Source: Alloalcanivorax marinus (GTDB taxonomy: Bacteria; Pseudomonadota; Gammaproteobacteria; Pseudomonadales; Alcanivoracaceae). From it: DNA of 64,000 nucleotides. This document shows, piece by piece, positions 18,115 to 24,557 of this stretch (its first letter is position 1; the number at the start of each line of letters is the position of its first letter). Location: NCBI RefSeq assembly GCF_016785095.1, contig NZ_JAEKJB010000009.1, positions 124,001 to 188,000 of the forward strand. Reading direction: 5' to 3'. The notes beneath the pieces were generated by a model. It ran no database searches, was not told where the DNA came from, and saw only the letters and a list, made by a program, of their open reading frames with translations. Made by a program: the position numbers and the translations under genes.

Positions 18115-18801
18115 TCAGCCACGATCCGCCAGGGGCCCGCAAACACGCTCGAAGCCGGCCACCACGAACGGAATCATGCGGTCGTAGGCGGTCTGGAAGT
18201 CGTCGGAACGGCACAGGCCGCCGGACATGGCGTTGATGCGCCCGGTGTTGGCGAAGGTCAGGGTCATGGAGCCGGACATGAAGTGGTAGCACCAGTAAAG
18301 GTCGGCGCGCTCGGCCTTGGGCAGCACCCGCGCCAGGGCTTCCACGAAGGCTTCCATGGGGGCATCGAAGTGGCGGCTCATGAGCACCGGGCCCCACACC
18401 GGCGAGGTGTTCACGTAGGCGAGCAGCGCGCAGTAGTTACGCCAGCCCTGGTCCTCGCTTTCCTGGGCCATTTCCAGCGGTCGCAGATAGGCCTCGATGA
18501 TGCGTTCCAGCGGCACCGGGGCCGGCTCGGCTTCGGCGCGGGCACGGTGGAGTTCTTCCAGGCGGTCGTCGTTGAGGATGCGGGCACGGCGTTGGAAGAC
18601 GGTGTCGAAGAGCTGTTGCTTGGGGCCGAAGTAGTAGTTGATCAGGGCCACGTCCACGCCGGCTTCGCGGGCGATGGTGCGCAGGGTCACGCCGTCGTAG
18701 CCGTGGCGGGCGAACAGGCGTTCGGAGACATCGAGGATGGTGGCGCCACGGTCGCCGGCGCCGTCCCGGGCCCGGGGGCGACCCACGGTCTTTTTCGTCA
18801 T
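18115..18801 (-). CDS. TetR/AcrR-family transcriptional regulator
   Basis: 228 residues from ATG 18801 (MTKKTVGRPRARD). The helix-turn-helix is clear: ILDVSERLFARHGYDGVTLRTIAREAGVD spans it in two parts, followed by ALINYYFGPKQQLF, the TetR-family third-helix region. The C-terminal ligand domain (about 90-228) has the look of regulators with large hydrophobic effectors, but I cannot name the effector. Nearest possible targets are its own promoter and the PHB depolymerase gene downstream. A palindrome upstream of that depolymerase (21121-21162) would suit a dimeric repressor, but no link is shown. Confidence 0.85.
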   Translation of the reverse strand: MTKKTVGRPRARDGAGDRGATILDVSERLFARHGYDGVTLRTIAREAGVDVALINYYFGPKQQLFDTVFQRRARILNDDRLEELHRARAEAEPAPVPLERIIEAYLRPLEMAQESEDQGWRNYCALLAYVNTSPVWGPVLMSRHFDAPMEAFVEALARVLPKAERADLYWCYHFMSGSMTLTFANTGRINAMSGGLCRSDDFQTAYDRMIPFVVAGFERVCGPLADRG

Positions 18802-18874
18802 GCGCGGATAGTACGCAAGCGCCGCTTGGACAACAAGCAACCCGGTCCTATGCGCGTCACCCTCCAGCCGGGGC

Positions 18875-18981
18875 GCGGTTCCGGGCCAGGCCCTTCCGGG
18901 AACGCCGCGAGTACGTCCCTGTAGGCTCCCTTTCGAACGTCCTGTTCTCAAGGGTCCCGGAAGGGCCTGGCCCGGAACCGC
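18875..18981. repeat. 27-bp perfect inverted repeat in the intergenic region upstream of tetR
   Basis: Arms at 18875-18901 and 18955-18981 are exact reverse complements (each begins or ends with GCGGTTCCGGGCCAGGCC) around a 53-base centre containing GAGTACGTCCCTGTAGGCTCC. The centre phrase resembles intergenic repeats I recall from Alcanivorax, Halomonas and Marinobacter genomes. The 332-bp gap 18802-19133 otherwise holds only a REPIN, and no gene. Confidence 0.8.
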
Positions 18982-19033
18982 TTAGCAGTGATGTTCCACG
19001 TAACGGGGTTTATCCCGGCGCCAGGATGGAAGT

Positions 19034-19112
19034 TGTAGGAGCGACTTCAGTCGCGATGCCGATGCCCCCCTTTGATCGCGACTCAAGCGGAGCACCGCCC
19101 GGTCGCTCCTAC
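19034..19112. repeat. REPIN: short-type REP plus inverted long-type REP
   Basis: The short form GTAGGAGCGACTTCAGTCGC plus GAT lies at 19034-19056 on the plus strand. The long 39-bp form lies at 19074-19112 on the minus strand, differing from the copy at 18030 mainly by compensating changes in its stems. It is located just past the 3' end of the PHB depolymerase gene. Confidence 0.75.
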
Positions 19113-19133
19113 GGACGACCCCGGCAGGAACGG

Positions 19134-21050
19134 TCAGGGGCAGGTGCCGACCTGCCAGGTGGCGCCGCCGTCGCTGCTGTACAGGGTGGTGTTGCCCCAG
19201 GTGGAGCCGGCCATGGGCTGGTCGCTGCCCTGGGCGAAGTAGTCCGGGGTCAGGTAATTGCCGGTGCTGTACGCGCGGCCGGCGGTCTTGTGGTAGTAGT
19301 TGTAGGCGCTTTCCTGCTGGCAGCCCGGTTGCGGGTCGCCGCCGCCGTTGTCGCCACCGTTGTCGCCACCATCGTCACCGCCATCATCACCGGCACAGGC
19401 CTGGACCGGACCGCTGCAACTGGCGTCGTCGTCCTGCCATTGGCATTGGTCGCCATTGGGCTGCTCGGTGAGTTTGAAGGTGGCGGTGCCGTATTCCAGG
19501 TAGCAGTTGGCGTAGTTGGTGTAGTCCAGGCGACCGGCGCTGATGTGCTGGTCCAGGGTGGCCACCTGGCCGGCGTCGATCTGGAAGTCGATCTGATCGT
19601 TGTCGGCGAGACCGCCCTGGTCCAGGGCTTCCACGCTGGCGCTGTTGGCGCCGCCGGGCAGGTCGCAGGCGCGGGCGCTGTAGTGCACGCCGTCCAGTTC
19701 AGCACTGACCGCGCCACTGGCGAAGGTCACCGTCACCGAGGCGAGATCCTGATTTTCGTCCACTACCTGACCGCTGACCGTGGCGCACTGGCCGTCCACG
19801 CTCACCGCGATGTCGCTGAGTACCGGGGCGCTGGGCGGCGGCGCCGGGCCCACCCGCACGGTGTCGATGGCCGGGTCGCTTTCGCCGCCGTCGTTGTCCT
19901 CGGCGGTGACCGCCACGGTGTAGAGATCGTCCACCAGGCTACCGCTGGTGGCCTGGAAGGCGCCGCCACCGTCCACGGTGGTGGTGAGGGTCTCGCCGCC
20001 GCCGGCCAGCCCTTCAATGACAATGGTGATGGCGGTGACGGTACCGTCTTCGTCATCGGCCTGGCCGCCGATCTGGATGGCGTCGCCGTTGGCGGCCAGG
20101 GTCAGGCCGTCGATGCTGGGCGCCAGGTTGCGATTCACCCTGGCGTTGTTCTGGCTGAAGAATTCGCCCAGGTAGCGAGCGTAGTTGATGCTGGCGCTGC
20201 CGATGTAGTTGCCGCTGGCGCCCTGGCCGCCGGACCAGGAGTGGTCCAGACCGTTGAGCCAGAGCATGGAGACGCGGCCATCCTGCCACAGGTATTCCTC
20301 GGCGGTGCCGCCGTCCTGGCTGATCACGGTGCTGCCGGACAGTTCGCTGACGCCGTACAGGCCGGCCATGCCTTCCGCGTTCTGGCGGTTGTAGCAGGTG
20401 TCCACGGTGGTATCCGCGTCGCCGTGGGCGATGGACGCCACCTGGGTGTCGAAGGCGCTCTGGTAGGCGCCGCCCAGGTTGCGGCAGCGGCTTTCCACGT
20501 TGGCCTGTTCGCAAACGCCGATGGCACCGCTGGAGCTGGTGCCCACGCTGGGGCCGGCGCTGACGCCGACACCGGCGAACACGTCCGGGGCCAGGCAGGC
20601 GGTGGTGTTGGCGAAGCTGGCGCCGGACGACAGGCCGGCGATATAGACCTGGTTGGGGTCGATGTCGCGGGCGCCGTCGCCGGACAGTTCATTGGCCAGG
20701 TCGATCAGGTTTTTATAGTCGCCGGCGCTGCGCGATTTGCTGCCCTGCCAGTAGGACCAGCAACTGAAACCGGCTTTGTTCATGGCGTCCGGCACCGCCA
20801 CCACCATGCCGTATTCCTCGGCGGCTACTTCCAGGTTGGCGGTCTTGTAGGCGTTGATCGACTGGGTACAGCCGTGCAGCACGATCAGCAGCGCCTTGCC
20901 AGCGCCCACCGGTGAGTCGGTGTCGGGGGTGTAGAGATGGACATTGTTGAAGCCGCCCAGGGACAGATTGTCCTGCCAGCTACCGGCGTGAACCGGCGCC
21001 GCGACCAGGAACAGTGCCGCCGCGAGGGCGGTCAGGGCCTTCTTGATCAT
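19134..21050 (-). CDS. extracellular poly(3-hydroxyalkanoate) depolymerase
   Basis: 638 residues. A signal peptide ends at VHA. The esterase domain (about 25-320) has the oxyanion-hole segment LIVLHGCTQS, the lipase box GLSSGAS with the nucleophile Ser near residue 140, an Asp in HGDADTTVD and the His in LDHSWSGG. Two immunoglobulin-like linker regions follow (about 325-530), then an Asp/Gly-rich hinge and a C-terminal substrate-binding module (AYNYYHKTAGRAYSTGNY, ending in a Cys-Pro tail). It would hydrolyse released polyhydroxybutyrate to soluble hydroxyacids. It is a probable type II secretion substrate. The start ATG at 21050 is preceded by GGGAGAAC. Confidence 0.88.
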   Translation of the reverse strand: MIKKALTALAAALFLVAAPVHAGSWQDNLSLGGFNNVHLYTPDTDSPVGAGKALLIVLHGCTQSINAYKTANLEVAAEEYGMVVAVPDAMNKAGFSCWSYWQGSKSRSAGDYKNLIDLANELSGDGARDIDPNQVYIAGLSSGASFANTTACLAPDVFAGVGVSAGPSVGTSSSGAIGVCEQANVESRCRNLGGAYQSAFDTQVASIAHGDADTTVDTCYNRQNAEGMAGLYGVSELSGSTVISQDGGTAEEYLWQDGRVSMLWLNGLDHSWSGGQGASGNYIGSASINYARYLGEFFSQNNARVNRNLAPSIDGLTLAANGDAIQIGGQADDEDGTVTAITIVIEGLAGGGETLTTTVDGGGAFQATSGSLVDDLYTVAVTAEDNDGGESDPAIDTVRVGPAPPPSAPVLSDIAVSVDGQCATVSGQVVDENQDLASVTVTFASGAVSAELDGVHYSARACDLPGGANSASVEALDQGGLADNDQIDFQIDAGQVATLDQHISAGRLDYTNYANCYLEYGTATFKLTEQPNGDQCQWQDDDASCSGPVQACAGDDGGDDGGDNGGDNGGGDPQPGCQQESAYNYYHKTAGRAYSTGNYLTPDYFAQGSDQPMAGSTWGNTTLYSSDGGATWQVGTCP

Positions 21051-21120
21051 GATGTTCTCCCGTTTTTTGCGTTGTTGTTGTAGTCGGTTGCGTGATGGGT
21101 TGTTGTGATCGTTTTTTCAT

Positions 21121-21162
21121 TATTCATCGACCGATGAATAAAAACTCTACAACCGATGAATA
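21121..21162. promoter_or_regulatory. palindromic operator candidate with a third half-site
   Basis: TATTCATCG and CGATGAATA form a perfect 9-bp inverted repeat with a 2-base centre at 21121-21140. A third copy of CGATGAATA lies at 21154-21162. The cluster sits in the 209-bp divergent gap between the PHB depolymerase (minus) and the BCCT transporter (plus), 34 bp upstream of the transporter's -10 box. A dimeric regulator is likely; its identity is unknown. Confidence 0.55.
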
Positions 21163-21195
21163 ACCGGGGTCCAGTCATGGCGAGGGGTAAAAATG

Positions 21196-21201
21196 TATAA
21201 T
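21196..21201 (+). promoter_or_regulatory. -10 box of the BCCT transporter gene
   Basis: A perfect TATAAT is placed 58 bases before the ATG. The expected -35 position (about 21172-21178) reads CAGTCAT, a poor match. This suggests dependence on an activator, possibly one binding the palindrome just upstream. Confidence 0.55.
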
Positions 21202-21259
21202 CTTTGAACAAACGCACAAACGGGGTAGCGCTGTGGTTCTCCGCTGGTAACCTTGCCGG

Positions 21260-22876
21260 ATGCTGAAACGACACCGCGTGTATTTCATATCCGCCAGTTT
21301 GATGGCCCTCCTCGTGGCCCTCGGCGTGGCCGCTCCCCATTCCTTTCAGAGTGTCTCCGAGACGGTGCTCAATACCCTGGGGCACTACTTCGGCTGGTTC
21401 TATTTGATCAGCACCTTCGTGTTCGTGGTCTTCCTGCTGGGGCTGGCCATGAGCCGCTATGGCAAGATCCGTCTGGGGCCGCAAAACTCCGGGCCCGAGT
21501 ACGGGGTGTTTTCCTGGTTGAGCATGCTGTTGTCCGCCGGCTTCGGCGTCGGCCTGGTGTTCTATGGCATGGCCGAACCGATCCAGCACCTCACCGAGCC
21601 GCCCCACGGCCTGGTCGAACCCGGCGGCGCCGAGGCCGCTACCCTGGCCATGCAGTACAGTTTTTTCCACTGGGGCATGAACCAGTGGGCGGCGTTCACC
21701 CTGGTGGGGCTGATCATCGCCTTCTTTCAGTTCCGCAAGGAACGCCCCGGCCTGGTGTCCACCATGGTGGAGCCGGCCACGGTGAACCTGCCGGGCCGCC
21801 AGGGTCTGTCCGATTCCCTGGACGTGCTGGCGGTGGTGGCCACGGTAATGGGGGTCGCCACCTCCCTGGGGCTGGGCATCCTGCAGATGAACGGCGGTTT
21901 GCATACGGTGTTCGGCTGGGCGGACAACTTCTGGACCAAGGCGGCGATTCTGGGGGCGATGTTCGTGTGCTACACGGCCTCGTCCTACAGTGGCCTGGAC
22001 AAAGGCATCCGCCTGCTCAGCAACCTGAACATGGCCCTGTGCCTGGGCTTCATGGGCTACATGCTGTTCACTGGCCCGACGGTGCTGATCCTGGATAATT
22101 TCGTGAACGGCCTGGGCGCCTACCTGGGCAACTACATCGAGATGGCGCTCACCATCCCGCCCATGGAGGACCGGGACTGGATGAACCGCTTCACCCTGTT
22201 CTACTGGGCCTGGGTGATCGCCTGGTCACCGTTCGTGGGTACCTTCGTGGCACGCATCTCCAAGGGGCGCACCATCACCGAGTACGTGCTCGGCGTGCTG
22301 CTGGTGCCGCCGCTGCTGGCCTGCGCCTGGATCGCCGTGTTCGGCACCACCGCCCTGGACCTGCAGCTCAGCGGCGGCGTGGACCTGGCCGGGCCGGTGG
22401 CCGACGACGTGGCCAACGCCCTGTTCCAGATGTATCAGGCGCTGCCGTTCAGCACCTTCCTTTCCGGCATCACCATGCTGATCCTGTTCGTGTTCCTGGT
22501 CACCTCGGCGGACTCCGCCTCCTACATCGTCTCGCAGATGACCGACCACGGCTCTCTCGACCCGCCGCTCTACAAACGCCTGACCTGGGGCGTGCTGATT
22601 TCGGCGATCTGCTTGACCCTGATCGTGGCGAGCGGCCTGAAGGGGCTGCAATCCGCCAGTCTTCTGGCGGCGCTACCGTTCGCGGTGGTGTTGTTCCTGA
22701 TGATGGGGGTGCTGATCTCGCAGCTGCGCGCCGACCGCCGCGCCATGCTGGTGGAGCTGTATCAACGCAACGCGGAAACTCCGGTGGGCGCCGATGTGTT
22801 CGAGGCGGACGACTTCACCGATCTGGTTCCCGAGCAACGCATCCGCCGCCGGCTCAACTTCAATCGCAAACCGTAA
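21260..22876 (+). CDS. BCCT-family secondary transporter (first copy)
   Basis: 538 residues with twelve hydrophobic helices. The BCCT signature region is present: WAWVIAWSPFVGTFVARISK near residue 320, followed by GRTITEYV, with the upstream WGMNQWAAFTL segment. This family imports quaternary ammonium and related compounds (betaine, choline, carnitine) with Na+ or H+. The short cytoplasmic C-terminus (about 45 residues, Arg-rich end) has no long osmosensory tail. A Gly-Met-Gly-type substrate segment could not be assigned to a ligand. The gene is divergent from the PHB depolymerase, sharing its control region, and is followed by a REPIN. Confidence 0.88.
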   Translation: MLKRHRVYFISASLMALLVALGVAAPHSFQSVSETVLNTLGHYFGWFYLISTFVFVVFLLGLAMSRYGKIRLGPQNSGPEYGVFSWLSMLLSAGFGVGLVFYGMAEPIQHLTEPPHGLVEPGGAEAATLAMQYSFFHWGMNQWAAFTLVGLIIAFFQFRKERPGLVSTMVEPATVNLPGRQGLSDSLDVLAVVATVMGVATSLGLGILQMNGGLHTVFGWADNFWTKAAILGAMFVCYTASSYSGLDKGIRLLSNLNMALCLGFMGYMLFTGPTVLILDNFVNGLGAYLGNYIEMALTIPPMEDRDWMNRFTLFYWAWVIAWSPFVGTFVARISKGRTITEYVLGVLLVPPLLACAWIAVFGTTALDLQLSGGVDLAGPVADDVANALFQMYQALPFSTFLSGITMLILFVFLVTSADSASYIVSQMTDHGSLDPPLYKRLTWGVLISAICLTLIVASGLKGLQSASLLAALPFAVVLFLMMGVLISQLRADRRAMLVELYQRNAETPVGADVFEADDFTDLVPEQRIRRRLNFNRKP

Positions 22877-22907
22877 GCCAGGGGAGCGCGATTCGGCGTT
22901 TTGTTTT

Positions 22908-22973
22908 GTAGGAGCGACTTCAGTCGCGATTCACCGACGGTGCCAACTTCATCGCGACTAAAGTCGCTCCCAC
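22908..22973. repeat. REPIN between convergent genes
   Basis: The short form GTAGGAGCGACTTCAGTCGC plus GAT lies at 22908-22930, with an inverted near-copy at 22951-22973 (ATCGCGACTAAAGTCGCTCC). The two are separated by 20 bases, between the BCCT stop and the stop of the minus-strand SDR gene. Confidence 0.85.
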
Positions 22974-22993
22974 AACACTCCACGCAAGGCGGC

Positions 22994-23635
22994 CTACTCC
23001 AGTGAGGTCACCGCCTGATCGATGGCGGTGTCGCCGCTGATCAGGTCGAACTCCCGCTTGCTGCTGCCCGGGTGGTCGAGCACCGCCCGGATCACCGCCG
23101 CCACATCCTGGCGGGGGATCTCGCCGAACGCATCGATGCGCTCGGCCAGGCGAACCTTGCCGGTGCCCTCTTCCTCGGTAAGCCGACCCGGACGCACGAT
23201 GGTGTAGTTGAGATGGCTGGCGCGCAGATGGTTGTCCGCCTTCTGCTTGGCGACGAAGTAATGGCGCATGCTTTCCGGCCCGCTGTCCGGATCGTCGGCG
23301 CGCATGGAACTGACGATCACGAAACGGGGCACGCCCATTTCCTGGGCCAGGTCGATCAGGTTGATGGCACCGTTCTGGTCCACGTCCACGGTCTTCTCCG
23401 GCCCGGTGTGCGCCCCGGAACCGGCGGTGAACACCACCGCGTCGCAGGTGATCAGCGCCGCCCGGCAATCGCCTTCCAGATCCGCCACCACCACCTCGTC
23501 GGCGCCCAGCTGGCGCAGTTCCCATTCCTGGGACGGGTCGCGCACCATGGCGCGGCACACATGGTCGCTGTCGCCCAACAGCTTCACCAGACGACGGCCA
23601 ATCTTGCCGTTGGCCCCGGCAATCAGAACACGCAT
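22994..23635 (-). CDS. atypical SDR NAD(P)-binding protein (YwnB/YhfK-like)
   Basis: 213 residues with the nucleotide-binding motif VLIAGANGKIGRRLV at the N-terminus, then VVVADLEGD and VVFTAGSGAHTG, and VSSMRADDPDSG in place of the usual Ser-Tyr-Lys catalytic set. Similar small proteins (atypical SDR subgroup 5) bind NAD(P)H and may act as flavin/quinone reductases or sensors. LNYTIVRPGRLTEEEGTG is the conserved segment after the central strand. The gene stands alone on the minus strand, 20 bases beyond a REPIN. Specific substrate unknown. Confidence 0.8.
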   Translation of the reverse strand: MRVLIAGANGKIGRRLVKLLGDSDHVCRAMVRDPSQEWELRQLGADEVVVADLEGDCRAALITCDAVVFTAGSGAHTGPEKTVDVDQNGAINLIDLAQEMGVPRFVIVSSMRADDPDSGPESMRHYFVAKQKADNHLRASHLNYTIVRPGRLTEEEGTGKVRLAERIDAFGEIPRQDVAAVIRAVLDHPGSSKREFDLISGDTAIDQAVTSLE

Positions 23636-23684
23636 GGGGAGGTCTCCTCACAGCTCGACTTGGAACACGGCCTCAACCCTAGGC

Positions 23685-23790
23685 CCGCAAGCCGCAAGCC
23701 GCAAGCCGCAAGCCGCAAGCCGATGATGATGGCGGATGGGCCGTGCCTATCGAGAGACCGTCGCAAGTTACAAGTTACAAGTTGCCAGTT
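23685..23790. repeat. two heptamer tandem arrays in one intergenic gap
   Basis: GCCGCAA is repeated four times in full with partial units at either end (23685-23722). GCAAGTT/ACAAGTT/ACAAGTT/GCCAGTT, four heptamers, follow at 23763-23790. Both lie in the 228-bp gap between the lipocalin and SDR genes. Such 7-bp runs are prone to slippage. Confidence 0.75.
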
Positions 23791-23863
23791 GAAATCGCAT
23801 GATCGTCCGGCGAGATGGCAAGGTCCGTCCGCCGGCACGGTATCTTGTGGCTGGCGTTTTCCC

Positions 23864-24385
23864 TTACCAGCGCTGAGGCACACGCTGGATACTGTCGGTG
23901 TCGTAGCCCGCGTCGGCGGCGATCCGATAGAGCCGTTCCAGGGTGGCCTCGTCCGGGTTCGGCTGCCGGGCCATGATCCACAGATAGTCCCGTTTTTGCC
24001 GGCCGATGATGGTGGTCTGGTAGGCATTGTCCACGTACACCACCCGGAAATCCGCCCGCAACGGCCAGATGAACTGCATCTTCCAAACCGAGTTATCCGT
24101 CTCGCTGACGAAACCGGTGGGGGTCATGGTCTTGCGCTCGCCGTCGAAGCCGTCCTGGTTGAAACTGAAGGTCACGCCGATCTTGTCCGGCCCCAGCCGC
24201 TGGTAGCTTTCCACGGCGTTGTGGGCGCCCTTCTCCGGCGGCGTGGGAATGTTGGCGATCACGTACCAGTCGCCCATGAAACGGTCCAGATCCAGGTTCT
24301 TCGCCAGCGGAATCGGCGGCCGCTCCGGCTGGCTCAGGCAGGCGGCCAGCAACAGGGCGAACACTCCGATCAGGGCAAGGCGCAT
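23864..24385 (-). CDS. blc: outer-membrane lipocalin Blc
   Basis: 173 residues from ATG 24385 with GGAGAAC upstream. The lipobox is ALLLAAC. The lipocalin motif 1, FMGDWYVIANIP, is near residue 35, and the beta-barrel continues to a C-terminal helix (DEATLERLYRIAADAGYD), with YLWIMARQP as motif 3. Blc binds lysophospholipids and fatty acids at the inner face of the outer membrane and is typically induced under envelope stress. Length agrees with E. coli Blc (177). Confidence 0.88.
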   Translation of the reverse strand: MRLALIGVFALLLAACLSQPERPPIPLAKNLDLDRFMGDWYVIANIPTPPEKGAHNAVESYQRLGPDKIGVTFSFNQDGFDGERKTMTPTGFVSETDNSVWKMQFIWPLRADFRVVYVDNAYQTTIIGRQKRDYLWIMARQPNPDEATLERLYRIAADAGYDTDSIQRVPQRW

Positions 24386-24491
24386 GGGGGTTCTCCAAAT
24401 CGATAAGACAGTGCCCAAAGCCTGCCCGCCCCCCGGCCAAGAGCGCGTGAAAACGCCCTCCCCTTTCCCGCGACCGCTTCACCCACAAGCA

Positions 24492-24557
24492 GCGCTGGAG
24501 CCCACTACAAAGTCACGCGGGACGCTACCTCGAAGCATCGCGGTGTGGGCCCCAGCG
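24492..24557 (-). repeat. imperfect inverted repeat at the 3' end of pbpC
   Basis: Arms GCGCTGGAGCCCAC (24492-24505) and GTGGGCCCCAGCG (24545-24557) pair with one mismatch and abut the pbpC stop codon. It may form a large stem in the pbpC transcript end. The rest of the 170-bp gap shows nothing else. Confidence 0.4.

Noticed and set aside
23685..23790. Short regular repeats as a possible CRISPR array
   Set aside because: Units are contiguous heptamers with no spacers, and no cas gene is present.
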